NCBI RefSeq assembly: GCF_008635795.1
Contig: NZ_VWRQ01000020.1
Span: forward strand, 1-64,000
Reading direction: 5' to 3'
Source: Paenibacillus tepidiphilus
Lineage (GTDB): Bacteria; Bacillota; Bacilli; Paenibacillales; Paenibacillaceae
Length of the DNA: 64,000 bases
The notes under the pieces were generated by a model that saw only the letters and a program-made list of their open reading frames with translations, was not told where the DNA came from and ran no database searches. Of this stretch, positions 36,240 through 45,336 are shown piece by piece. Position numbers and translations under genes: made by a program. Position 1 is the stretch's first letter, and each line of letters begins with the position of its first letter.

Positions 36240-37010
36240 CACTATAATTACAGCTTATAAGTATATTATAGCCTACAAACAAAGTAAATCAAACGGATTA
36301 CAAGTAGGTTACCACATACCAAAATCAAAATGGTTATAAAATGCTGAAGCACAAATAGTCTACTAGTCTACTATCGACTACCTATATAATATTCAATAAT
36401 AATCTACTGGAAATCTATTTGTATTCTATTATCGACAAGTATGCAACAATAATATTGCAAGAGTTTTTATTAGTAATTGAATTGTAGTCTACCATATACT
36501 AAAAAGTAGTCTATCATTGGCTACTAAAAAGATACTTATATACTATTTATAGCTTACTAGAGACAAGTAGACTACTTAGCACTTGAACTCTGGAGTGTCA
36601 AAGTAGTTTATAATAGGCTCTTGGAATGCTTGTGATAGCCTATTGTAGACTTGTAGGCTATTATGGTTTTGTATATATAACGGAAGAGAGTAGGGAGTAG
36701 TTTGCAGAAACTTTTAAACGAGCTATTTGTAGCCTGTGGTATACCGCCGTAAATAGGAAATGGTTCATCAAAAGTTATAGGATAGTGGCCGATAAACAAT
36801 AGTGTTCCTGCTAAAAGAGAAGGGAGTAGCCTACATAAACCTTCAAAAAAGCTATTTGTAGCCTTTAATATACTTGTCGGATGCCAGTAGGGGCATATCA
36901 AAGGTTATTAGTTAGATTATTCTTATGTTATTTTAGAGCTTAGTTGGCTACATATACTGAAATAGTAGGCTATTAATAGCCTATTACATACTTATAAGCT
37001 GTATCCACTG
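36240..37010. repeat. TAGTCTA/TAGCCTA repeat region, candidate second centromere or TubY operator
   Basis: About 770 AT-rich bases with more than fifteen copies of TAG(T/C)CTA or its complement, often paired as TAGTCTACTA. Two 87-bp imperfect direct repeats (36692-36778 and 36821-36907) share GGGAGTAG, GCTATTTGTAGCCT and ATCAAAAGTTAT-like ends. There is no gene I believe. Position between tubZ and the MerR-type gene suggests a DNA-protein assembly site. Confidence 0.6.
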
Positions 37011-37143
37011 AAAAAAATGTATATTTGGGCACTAAAGGGGGGTCAACGCCTTATTAGGAGGGGAGTCGATGTTCTGCAGTAATTTGATACTGTTTTAATT
37101 TGTCCTTCTATGACACCAAATAAAATCAAGAGAGAGGCTTCGT

Positions 37144-37215
37144 ATGAAACTCCTAAGGAATGCACTGGAGAGGCGTACCAAGGACCAGATTGTTTTCTCA
37201 GTGGCGTTCGATTAG
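37144..37215 (+). CDS. Possible 23-residue peptide
   Basis: ATG AAA CTC ... TAG behind GAGAGAGG, on the strand opposite tubZ, followed by a terminator at 37228. The peptide is basic then hydrophobic (KLLRNALERRTKDQIVFSVA). It could be a short peptide gene, or the transcript may be a small RNA. Confidence 0.25.
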   Translation: MKLLRNALERRTKDQIVFSVAFD

Positions 37216-37227
37216 AGAATGCACGTA

Positions 37228-37256
37228 AAAAAGCTCCTATAAGGAGCTTTTTTTAG
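37228..37256. terminator. Bidirectional terminator after tubZ
   Basis: AAAAAAGCTCCT-ATA-AGGAGCTTTTTTT, 8 bp after the tubZ stop; also ends any plus-strand transcript from 37.0-37.2 kb. Confidence 0.8.
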
Positions 37257-37264
37257 TTGCAACT

Positions 37265-38695
37265 TTAATTGATTGAGTTAGGGTCAATGTTGGAAAAATC
37301 CATCCACTCTATATTTTCGTCCGGTTCTTCTGGCTCTGTTGAGGAATCAATACCGAAATCACTGAGATCAAGACCTAAATCAATGTCTTCTTCAGATGTG
37401 ACAGCTATTTGCTGGATGCTATCTTCTTTAAAAGTGATCGATCTTTGCTTAGCCATATATTCTTCGTATTCTTTTACCAGGCCTTTTGACAGACGGGAGG
37501 GGAGGGCATCGGTTTTATAAAAAGAGTATACAGAAATTTTATAATTATTTGGTTCCACTAGAAAGCCTGAAAAGATAGTTCCCTGTAAGGGGAGATGCTT
37601 AACGACATCCTCTTTAGCGTTGTCAATAAATGAGCTGCCAAAACGATTTAAGTCTGGCGGGATAATTCCCAAAAGTCCAATATGATGTACTTTTGCATAT
37701 TGCTTGTCGCCATTATCATTGGTTTCTATTAAAGCTATTGGGTCATGCAAGTTGTTACTCTCAATTGATTTTACAAAGAGTTTAGATAAATCATCACTGT
37801 TAGAGACCGATTTATAATCAACCTCTAAACGATTGATAACAAAACAACCTTCTTTTTCCATAACAATGCGTCTGAAATCGTTAGAGTCAAAAATTACTGA
37901 CGTACCACTACCGTTAGTGCCAGTGTTAATCTCGTGGATAATTGAGCTTATTTCATCATTGGCAAAATCACGATAATTTTTAGCTTGTTTTTGACTATTA
38001 GGATCTGAGACAAACCGGTCATAGAACATTTGATTATCAGGAAAATTCACAAATGCTATGCCTTTGGCTGGATTTTTCGCAAGTGCCCATATTTTTGATG
38101 CAAATTCATTTACTTGTCTCAATACATCAGGACCGTCGCTACGTACTGGAATTGTTGCTATTACGCCAATCTTTACGAATTGATCTTTTACTTTGTTAAA
38201 GGCTTGAACTTGGTATTTTTTGAAGTTGGCTTTGAAGTCTGAATCATCGGTACTTTTGCGAATATCCAGTAGAGCATTTTTTACAATGCCCATATTGTGA
38301 AACTCATGAAATTCTTCTATTGCTTTTACAATTGTTGCTGTTCCAGTCCCGCCACCAAGTCCGGCTATAAATAGAACCAATTTGTCTTGAGTTCTAACTT
38401 TTTGAGTGATGAACTGCTTTAAAGTTTCTTTAGCCTGTGAGTTCTCTTCCAAAATGCTCATTGCTTTTTCCGGGTTTTTTCCTAAGCCTCCAAGTTTTAA
38501 AGATACTCTGTTTTCTTGGGTTATATGCTTAAGTTCCTCTAAATCTCCATCGTTAGAGTTGAGTGCCAGAACATTGTATGTTGAGTTGCCGTCTCTCATC
38601 TTGTATGCTGCAAGCTTATCGGCGATCCGGGACCCGGCTTGTCCGAATCCGACAACTGTCATGTTGATAGAAGGGGGGTTACTACGAAACATCAT
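37265..38695 (-). CDS. tubZ: TubZ, tubulin/FtsZ-like partition GTPase
   Basis: 476 residues, ATG 38695 behind AAGGAGTG. Nucleotide-binding features in order: GFGQAGSRIADKL (16-28), LALNSND (43-49) and the T4 loop GLGGGTGTA (112-120; tubulin-type GGGTGT). A T7-loop region and a core helix follow (residues about 180-240), then a polar tail ending DPNSIN. TubZ forms treadmilling filaments that pull TubR-bound plasmid copies to the cell poles. It follows tubR by 7 bp. Longer than FtsZ-type GTPase cores and typical of large Bacillus-group plasmids such as pXO1 and pBtoxis. Confidence 0.85.
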   Translation of the reverse strand: MMFRSNPPSINMTVVGFGQAGSRIADKLAAYKMRDGNSTYNVLALNSNDGDLEELKHITQENRVSLKLGGLGKNPEKAMSILEENSQAKETLKQFITQKVRTQDKLVLFIAGLGGGTGTATIVKAIEEFHEFHNMGIVKNALLDIRKSTDDSDFKANFKKYQVQAFNKVKDQFVKIGVIATIPVRSDGPDVLRQVNEFASKIWALAKNPAKGIAFVNFPDNQMFYDRFVSDPNSQKQAKNYRDFANDEISSIIHEINTGTNGSGTSVIFDSNDFRRIVMEKEGCFVINRLEVDYKSVSNSDDLSKLFVKSIESNNLHDPIALIETNDNGDKQYAKVHHIGLLGIIPPDLNRFGSSFIDNAKEDVVKHLPLQGTIFSGFLVEPNNYKISVYSFYKTDALPSRLSKGLVKEYEEYMAKQRSITFKEDSIQQIAVTSEEDIDLGLDLSDFGIDSSTEPEEPDENIEWMDFSNIDPNSIN

Positions 38696-38702
38696 TTTAT
38701 AA

Positions 38703-39134
38703 TCACTCCTTAGATGATGGAATAGGTTTAGCTATTTGACGTCGTATAAGTTCAGTTGCAATTGATCTCCCTCGCGGAGTAAGGAAGATAACCTTAGTTG
38801 GATGAAAGGATTTGAAATAGCATAGAGTCATATTCGAAAGAGAATCAACAATTCTTTCAACATGTTTTCTGTCGATATTAGTTTCGGAAATAGTGTATTT
38901 CTTGGATTTTCCGTCTTTCTGAACTTTTCTTTTAATTATAACTTTCTCAGATAATTGCTTGATTGAGATACCGCTATTAAGATCACTTTCATTTTTATGA
39001 GCGTCTGCATGTTGCGCAATGGTAAGCAAGATTCTCTTCATAGCGAGATCTTCTTCAACGATATCTGTAAACATGGAGACTTGCTCTGAAGAAAACTCAA
39101 CATTTATGTATTTATCATGTAGTTGAATCTCCAT
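38703..39134 (-). CDS. tubR: TubR, winged-helix centromere-binding protein
   Basis: 143 residues when started at ATG 39134 (GGAGGTG 10 nt upstream); the longer open frame has no ribosome site. Helical N-terminus, then SIKQLSEKVII...KHVERIVDSLSNMTLCYF as helix-turn-helix and IFLTPRGRSIATELI as the wing and last helix. Located directly before tubZ with repeats upstream, it fits TubR, which binds tubC, represses the operon and links DNA to the TubZ filament. Sequence identity to known TubR is low in this family, so context carries the call. Confidence 0.7.
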   Translation of the reverse strand: MEIQLHDKYINVEFSSEQVSMFTDIVEEDLAMKRILLTIAQHADAHKNESDLNSGISIKQLSEKVIIKRKVQKDGKSKKYTISETNIDRKHVERIVDSLSNMTLCYFKSFHPTKVIFLTPRGRSIATELIRRQIAKPIPSSKE

Positions 39135-39164
39135 GAATCTTAAACACCTCCAGTCTCTAGTAAC

Positions 39165-39512
39165 TAATATGGTAACTATATCTATAATATTATGAATCAA
39201 ATCAAATATCAACACATCTATAAAACCTTATGAATAAAGGGTTTTTTGTAGTTACTATTATAGATACTACATTAGTCTCTTGATTACTTTTACCCTTAAT
39301 TTTCATGAGAAAATAAGGTGAGAGTCGTACTTTAGTTAAATATTGAATTATTTTTAATGTTTTTAAGGCTATATATTATAGTGAATATGATACGATTTAA
39401 ACTTGTAGTAACTACAAAAAAGTTCATGTATCATAAGGATATTTTGCTATTTTTAATAAGGAGTAACTATATCTGATACTAATATAGAAACTATAATAGT
39501 AACTACAAATAC
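39165..39512. repeat. tubC-like centromere repeats
   Basis: Several copies of (A/T)GTAACTA or its complement, in two clusters: GTAACTAATATGGTAACTAT (39171-39190) with GTAGTTACTATTATAGATACTA (39247 on), and TTGTAGTAACTACAA (39411-39425, a palindrome) with AGTAACTATATCTGATACTA and ATAGTAACTACAAAT (39463-39510). They flank and include the tubR promoter region. This is the layout of tubC. Confidence 0.65.
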
Positions 39513-39514
39513 AT

Positions 39515-40500
39515 TCCTGGATGCTCTGTACGATCCATTATCGGTATACCGGCAACAGAGTTCGGTTGTGCAAAGATGGTGCTCCTGATTTCGCCTGAGA
39601 TCTGAGAATCGAGAGTGACAAAACGGTAAAAGGCGGCTGGTTCCGCAAGCGAACCTGCAGATTCACTCCTAGTTCATTTCTGGATTCGTAGTGGCAGCTG
39701 CAGGAAACCACCAGGCCGTGCTCTTACAAATGCGCCGATGTGGGCCACGTTCGTCATGCAGGTGACAGTGGTCTTCTGTAGTAAACTTACGGGTACTTCC
39801 ATGGTTGTTCCAACAGAAGCGCCGTATGGCTGCTATCGGCGTGCAAAGACAAGCAGCCGGTTTCCAGCGACCTGCAGATGGTTCTTTCCAGAATTGCCTA
39901 GCTGGCAGTAATCGGAATTCCGACTTCTGTAGCCGTGGCGTTGCCAATCAGCAGCATATTTTGTGGTTCTATACATCGGGCGGGTTACGATCAGCATGCC
40001 GGCAGATCACCCAACTCCTTATTAGACAGAGAATCGAGATCTAGATTTTTCATGTACTCATAAGCGAGTTGCATACGACTAAGCGACAGCATCGGGGGAA
40101 CTTCATATAGCGTAATAATTGTTTCTCCAGGCAAGCTGAGATCGTCACACCAACGATAAGTAATGTTGGCGGTTGGGTAACTGTAGTTTCATTTAAAAGC
40201 TAAAAACTATTGTGCTGCTTGGCAACGTTTCGTATTCGTTGCCATTCATCGTTTCATTTTAGGGATTTGGGTAGTGAAGGGATCGAGGCGGAACTTTTAG
40301 AATTTATGAACAAATTTGCTCGCTAGCTGCTCTTGTATTTACCGTTAATTTTTCAGGGGTGGCTATGGTGGTCAAAAACCGAAAGTAAATATTAGGGGTT
40401 GCCCTTAGAGAGACCCCCTAAGCCATAGCTTGTTTAAGCTTTTTGATTGACCGTTTTATATAATTTGAAATGCAGAGTAAATATCAACATTTTTGAGTTC
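39515..40500. other. GC-rich relic followed by a gene-free stretch
   Basis: 39520-40050 has diverged pieces of the family 2 repeats (GATCAGCATGCCGGCAG, GGTGCTCCTG, ACCTGCAGAT) and no supported gene. 40060-40500 is ordinary AT-rich sequence in which I see nothing. Confidence 0.45.
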
Positions 40501-40542
40501 AAATATTGTTACTTATGCTGTATAATTCGTCATGAATATATC

Positions 40543-40594
40543 AAGAGCGAAAGACGCGATAATAGCCCTATGGGCTGTTATGCGTCTTTTTTTT
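40543..40594 (+). promoter_or_regulatory. Shared leader with terminator hairpin (copy 3)
   Basis: AAGAGCGAAAGACGC starts a hairpin: outer stem AAAGACGC/GCGTCTTT, then TAA/TTA and AGCCC/GGGCT with a 3-nt loop; eight T follow. A TATAAT box lies at 40521-40526. The gene begins 26 bp after the hairpin. Confidence 0.75.
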
Positions 40595-40619
40595 GCTTTT
40601 GAAGGGAGGAAGATAGCTA

Positions 40620-42230
40620 ATGGAACTGAGATATGTTGTTAATGATCCAGATGATTTTAATCCTGAAGATTTCGACCCAGGTAATTTAGATGAAAGCTTG
40701 GAGCAAATTGAAAACCATAAATGCGGTATGAGTCATGCTGAGGGCCAAGTGCAACGAGAGAAGAGTGGTAGAAGGAAAAGATGGGTAAACGGAGAGACGA
40801 GCAGATTAAAAAGTAAATATGAAGATGAGGATAAAATAATTAGGCTTGCTCTAAAGAATCCAAATAAGATGCGCATTCTTAGAGTCTTGTATATCCATAG
40901 ACAGTTAGATTTAATGCAAATTTCGCGTTTACTAAGCCCTAATATTAAGCAGAGATCCGTCGGTAATTTATTATCTGAGATGTATAGCCAAAATCTCCTC
41001 GGGAGAGATACGTTAATTAAGACTTATCGAAATAAAGGGGATGAAAAAAAGTTTCATTACCGATTAGCAAAGCTTGGTTTATATATAATTGCTATGTTTG
41101 ATATGAAGACACTATGGGTCTATGACAATATGGATCAGCCGAAGCAGCATTATACATTGCAGAACTTGACTATTGGTGGACAAGAACGACATCATTATGA
41201 AACTCAGGAGTTTATTACAAGGTTACTTCAACTTACGGCGGAACAAGGTATATACTTCCCGCACACCGAATGGCGACGTTACCCGATTGAGGACCCACGG
41301 GTGGAAGGGAAAAGTGCCTTTTATCGCCCTGATTGGTTCCTTTTCAAACCCAATGAGTTCTATACATCCTTAGTAAAGGAAAATAGGGTAATGGAAGATC
41401 CGCTGCATATACCAGTAGAATCAAGACAAGATGATGACGTGAAGGTTCTTGGAAAGTATACCGGATTTGTTTCTATTGAGTGTGATTTAAAAACGGAGGA
41501 CTTAAGAGAAATTGAGGATAAATGCAAGAAGTTTAAATACTCGCTTGGTTATTATCCAAATAATAATATGGCATTTTTTTCGGTGAACGGCTGGAAAGAG
41601 AAAGAGCTTCTTTCGAAAAGTCATAATCAAAAAAGGGGACGATCAGTAAGGAGTGTTTTGTTATCACAATTAGAAGAAGAAATGGTATCTGGCAAAACAA
41701 ATGTGATCCACGGTGACGAATATATCTGCTTAAACAGTTTGACTAGTTTTATAAAATGTGATGGTAATTTTGCCAATGAGAATCACCGATCAACATCATT
41801 CACCGAATGGATGAACGCTCTTGAATTAAATAATGATCTCTCTCTGCTACACTTCACACAGGTGCTAAAAAGCATTGAATTAAATCCACCACTACCGATC
41901 TTTCCGGATGAAGTTATACGTGTGGAAGGAAATAACACAGCTGAAACGCATTTTTTAATTTTCACTCGTTTAGGTTGGGTGAACCCCTTAGCGAAAGCTT
42001 TAAAACTGCAGCAATGGATTGATGCAGGTAATCAAAAAGCAAAGGTAGTATTGGTATATCCTAATTTTCATGAACTAGATAATGATATTCATTTATCGGA
42101 GACGCCGCTGTTCTATGCGAATTGGGAAGAGCTCTCAAACACAAAGGAATTAAAAAATTACAAAGTGCCTGTCTATCGAAGAATTAAAAGAAGGTTATCT
42201 CTCATATGGGAGGATGTAAATATTATATGA
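40620..42230 (+). CDS. Replic_Relax-type protein, candidate relaxase
   Basis: 536 residues, ATG 40620 behind GGGAGG. A charged N-terminus, then a winged helix (NKMRILRVLYIHRQLDLMQI, RSVGNLLSEMYSQNLL; about 80-140) and a nuclease-like core with RPDWF near 240 and SIECDLKTEDLREIEDK near 290, a PD...E-x-D-x-K pattern. Firmicutes proteins with this wHTH plus PD-(D/E)XK plan are grouped as replication-relaxation family (PF13814). It overlaps the coupling protein gene by 4 bp (ATGA). No classical MOB relaxase is present in the window, so this is the best relaxase candidate. The C-terminal 230 residues may be a second, inactive core. Confidence 0.55.
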   Translation: MELRYVVNDPDDFNPEDFDPGNLDESLEQIENHKCGMSHAEGQVQREKSGRRKRWVNGETSRLKSKYEDEDKIIRLALKNPNKMRILRVLYIHRQLDLMQISRLLSPNIKQRSVGNLLSEMYSQNLLGRDTLIKTYRNKGDEKKFHYRLAKLGLYIIAMFDMKTLWVYDNMDQPKQHYTLQNLTIGGQERHHYETQEFITRLLQLTAEQGIYFPHTEWRRYPIEDPRVEGKSAFYRPDWFLFKPNEFYTSLVKENRVMEDPLHIPVESRQDDDVKVLGKYTGFVSIECDLKTEDLREIEDKCKKFKYSLGYYPNNNMAFFSVNGWKEKELLSKSHNQKRGRSVRSVLLSQLEEEMVSGKTNVIHGDEYICLNSLTSFIKCDGNFANENHRSTSFTEWMNALELNNDLSLLHFTQVLKSIELNPPLPIFPDEVIRVEGNNTAETHFLIFTRLGWVNPLAKALKLQQWIDAGNQKAKVVLVYPNFHELDNDIHLSETPLFYANWEELSNTKELKNYKVPVYRRIKRRLSLIWEDVNII

Positions 42231-45163
42231 ACACATACCTCCGTAAGATATTCCTTAGAGTTGACTGGAGAAAGTATCTTCCGTTATTGATTTTGTGGGT
42301 GCTTATTATTTTTCAAATATTTTTACTGTTATCAATGCTCGGGATGGCAATCGCCATGATTACTAATCATTTTGAATTGACCCGGCAGCAATTAATTGAG
42401 TTAACTGGAAATGTAGGGCGCCTCCTGATTTTTTATACTGCTCCATCAAGTAATCATAATTTATTTTTAATTGGATCAATTGCCTTAAGCATAGGTACAT
42501 GGTTATTCAGTACGAGATTGAAATTAGGAAATAAGTCGATTATAAGAAGAAATATATTCTTCCTGTTTATGTTGATTACTTTTGTCGGAGCATATAATTT
42601 ATTTTCTATCAACTATCTGAAGCCTATTACTTATGATAAAGTTCTACTTTTGGACACTGTAGTCTCTGAAAAGTATAGAGAGTATTTATACACTGGCGCT
42701 TTAAAACTACTCGGAACGGCTTTGATGCTTATTCCGGCACTAGTCACATTCTTTTTTCTGTCTTGGCTCTATGGAACATACAGAGAGGATCAGGTTCTCC
42801 AGGACTGGTTTGCGGAGTATAAATTTGATTCGAAGTTCTTGGCTCGCTTCGGAGAAGAATATGCTATGAAGTTTCCTGATATTACATTAGCGCTGGATGT
42901 CGTGAAAAAAATACCTGTGGTCCTCTTGGGGGCTTCGCGTCAATTAGGAACGCTCCTGATAGGACCTCCGGGTTCAGGTAAAACATCAATGAAAATTATA
43001 AAGGCCGTGCGGCAAGATCTCGAGCACTTGCAAAACACAATAAATGATTTTCCTGTATTAAGTGAAAAATATGGGGTTGGTAGTAAAGAGTTTTTGGTTG
43101 AAATGGGAAAAAGATTAACGGGGATTATCGTTATTGAACCTTCTAAGGATCTATGCGACAAAAGTTATGAACTTGCTAAGGAGCACGGAATACCTGACGA
43201 ATTGATTGTTTATTTAGATGTATCAAACCCGGAAACTCCTGGTTTTGAAGCCATGATAGGTCCTATAGAACAAGTTGCTGAAATGATAACAGCGGTACTT
43301 GACGGGATGTCAGAAGTTTCAAATGAGTTCTTTCGTCAAGCCTGCCGCACCGTCTTAAAGCAATACACCTATTTGCTGAAATTTATAAAAAAAGATGACG
43401 CGACACTTTTGGATTTGGATCAGATGTATCAGGATCCACGGTTTACGAAGGATATGGTTGAAGTGTTGCGGAGTAAAATTCCTGATAAAGAAATAATCAA
43501 ACGTATGCCATCGGATATGCAGATTTATTGGATGTTGGTTATCCGTACTATTCGATGGTTTGATAATGACGGATTGGAAGAAGTAAGGAACCGAGAGGGC
43601 ATGATTGAAAAATATACCACTGGTGAACATAAAGGCAAAATAATGATTAAGGATAAGCAGGCTGAATTTACAAGACAAACACGCAACCTCCTGGCCGACC
43701 TTATAACAAACCCGTATCTTGCCCGTGTGTTAACAAGTAAAAATGCCGTTAACCTGGATAAGCTCATGGATCGAGGCGGTATTCTTCTTTGCAATACGGA
43801 TAATGGCCGGCTAGGAAATGTATCAGATGCATACGGGAAGTTAGTCTTAATGAGTGTACAAAACGCTATATTCCGTCGTAGAGGGGATGAAAATACCCGA
43901 TCTTTAGTATCTGTTTATGTTGATGAGTTTTATGACTATATGAATAGTGCGTTCCTGAAGCTTTCCGGTCAGGGTAGAAAATATAAAGCGGCCTTTTTAG
44001 TTGCTTGTCAGTCTCTTGCGCAATTTGGCTTTAAGTTTAACGAGGCTTTTGTAAATAGTATGATCGGAACGATCAGAAATTTTATAGTTTACGGTGGTGT
44101 TGGGCAATATGACGCAAAAAAATTAGTTCCTATCTTTGGGACGCAAGTGGTAGAGGAAGTCACAGTTAAAGAAAGCTATACTCCGGAAAGCTCAATGAAT
44201 GCCTCGTACAGTTATTCAGAAGGTGTTACAAGAGAGGAAAAACCATTAGTAACAGAAAATGAGGTTATGTACAGTAAGTTTAAATACAGCTATATCCGTC
44301 AAATCATTGAAGGTAGCACGGCTCAAGCAGTTAAAGCTGAAGGTGATTTTATAGACATGGGGGATGCGAAAAAGTGGAAGAAGAGGCTTAAATCAAAAGC
44401 AGTTGATAAATTCATGGATTACTGGCGAAATGATAGCGAATCTAAATATAGCTTTGATATGAACTGGATTGATTGCTCCGGAGACTTTGTGGACCCTAAC
44501 ACCAAGGAATTGGGGGCAGATCTTGAGGAGTCTATTAGAAAGGCTCATGTGGGAAAAGCGGATTCTAACCAAGATGAAGAATATGAGCTTCCTGCTTACC
44601 CTACGTTACAACGAAATCCGATTAATGAAGCTCCTGAAACTAAGGAGGAAAATATTCAACCAAAGAGTGATGTTCCTCGTGCATCTCAAATTAGGTATGG
44701 TCAGCATAAAAAATCAAGCAGCACCATTGAAATACAAGAGATAATAAGCCAGCCTAAGGTGCCGGCCGTTATAGAAACTATAAAAAATGAGAAAGAATCT
44801 CTGGCCATGTTTGATAAAGATATGAAGCCGAACTCCGAATTAGAGAAGGGAGTTATAAACTTCTCATCTATATTCAAAAATCCCGTTTCATCATCAGCTC
44901 CTCCAAAACCTTTAGCAGAATCATTGCAGAAAGATCTTGTAGGTGATCAGAACAATCAACAAAAAGATGATATTGCTACCTCCGAGCGGTTGATTGATAA
45001 TGAGAAGCCGGCGACAAAAGTAAGCGATCATAACATGAAAATAACTGAAAAAGAGGAGAAAAAATTAAAGAGAAGAATGGATCAACTTGAAGCAACTGCA
45101 ATTGATGTTCATAGCAGCAAATTTATGAAGCAGATATTTAATATCCTTGATGATGAGAAATAG
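42227..45163 (+). CDS. VirD4/TraG-type coupling protein
   Basis: ATG 42227 overlaps the previous stop (ATGA), with GGGAGGA upstream; 978 residues. Four membrane helices in the first 185 residues, then Walker A GPPGSGKTS (246-254), a long ATPase core, a Walker B-like strand SVYVDEFYDYM and the VirD4-type segment SGQGRKYKAAFLVACQSLAQF. The last 250 residues are acidic and low-complexity, probably unstructured. Coupling proteins bring the relaxosome to the VirB channel. Co-transcription with the Replic_Relax protein supports a relaxosome role for that protein. Confidence 0.85.
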   Translation: MNTYLRKIFLRVDWRKYLPLLILWVLIIFQIFLLLSMLGMAIAMITNHFELTRQQLIELTGNVGRLLIFYTAPSSNHNLFLIGSIALSIGTWLFSTRLKLGNKSIIRRNIFFLFMLITFVGAYNLFSINYLKPITYDKVLLLDTVVSEKYREYLYTGALKLLGTALMLIPALVTFFFLSWLYGTYREDQVLQDWFAEYKFDSKFLARFGEEYAMKFPDITLALDVVKKIPVVLLGASRQLGTLLIGPPGSGKTSMKIIKAVRQDLEHLQNTINDFPVLSEKYGVGSKEFLVEMGKRLTGIIVIEPSKDLCDKSYELAKEHGIPDELIVYLDVSNPETPGFEAMIGPIEQVAEMITAVLDGMSEVSNEFFRQACRTVLKQYTYLLKFIKKDDATLLDLDQMYQDPRFTKDMVEVLRSKIPDKEIIKRMPSDMQIYWMLVIRTIRWFDNDGLEEVRNREGMIEKYTTGEHKGKIMIKDKQAEFTRQTRNLLADLITNPYLARVLTSKNAVNLDKLMDRGGILLCNTDNGRLGNVSDAYGKLVLMSVQNAIFRRRGDENTRSLVSVYVDEFYDYMNSAFLKLSGQGRKYKAAFLVACQSLAQFGFKFNEAFVNSMIGTIRNFIVYGGVGQYDAKKLVPIFGTQVVEEVTVKESYTPESSMNASYSYSEGVTREEKPLVTENEVMYSKFKYSYIRQIIEGSTAQAVKAEGDFIDMGDAKKWKKRLKSKAVDKFMDYWRNDSESKYSFDMNWIDCSGDFVDPNTKELGADLEESIRKAHVGKADSNQDEEYELPAYPTLQRNPINEAPETKEENIQPKSDVPRASQIRYGQHKKSSSTIEIQEIISQPKVPAVIETIKNEKESLAMFDKDMKPNSELEKGVINFSSIFKNPVSSSAPPKPLAESLQKDLVGDQNNQQKDDIATSERLIDNEKPATKVSDHNMKITEKEEKKLKRRMDQLEATAIDVHSSKFMKQIFNILDDEK

Positions 45164-45194
45164 TCAAATGAACAAATCGAGAAATATATAATGC

Positions 45195-45302
45195 TTGTCA
45201 GTGAATCACGTTTTTTGTATAGTGAAGCTAACAGAATAAATTTCCAAGAGCGAGAAGCGGAAGACGCACGCAAACCTATTGGTTTCGTGCGTCTTCTTTT
45301 TT
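45195..45302 (+). promoter_or_regulatory. Promoter and shared leader (copy 4)
   Basis: -35 TTGTCA (45195-45200), 17-bp spacer, -10 TATAGT (45218-45223). After about 22 nt comes AAGAGCGAGAAGCGGAAGACGC, a variant of the shared signature with an 8-nt insertion, then a stem GAAGACGCACG/CGTGCGTCTTC with inner AAACC/GGTTT and a T-run. Here the promoter places the hairpin clearly inside the transcript, before the start codon at 45337. Confidence 0.75.
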
Positions 45303-45336
45303 TGCTTTGAAGCTCAAAAAATGAGGAGGTAGTAAT

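Noticed and set aside
36608..36901. 97-codon minus-strand frame in the TAGCCTA repeat region
   Set aside because: Its two halves simply translate the 87-bp direct repeat; no ribosome site.
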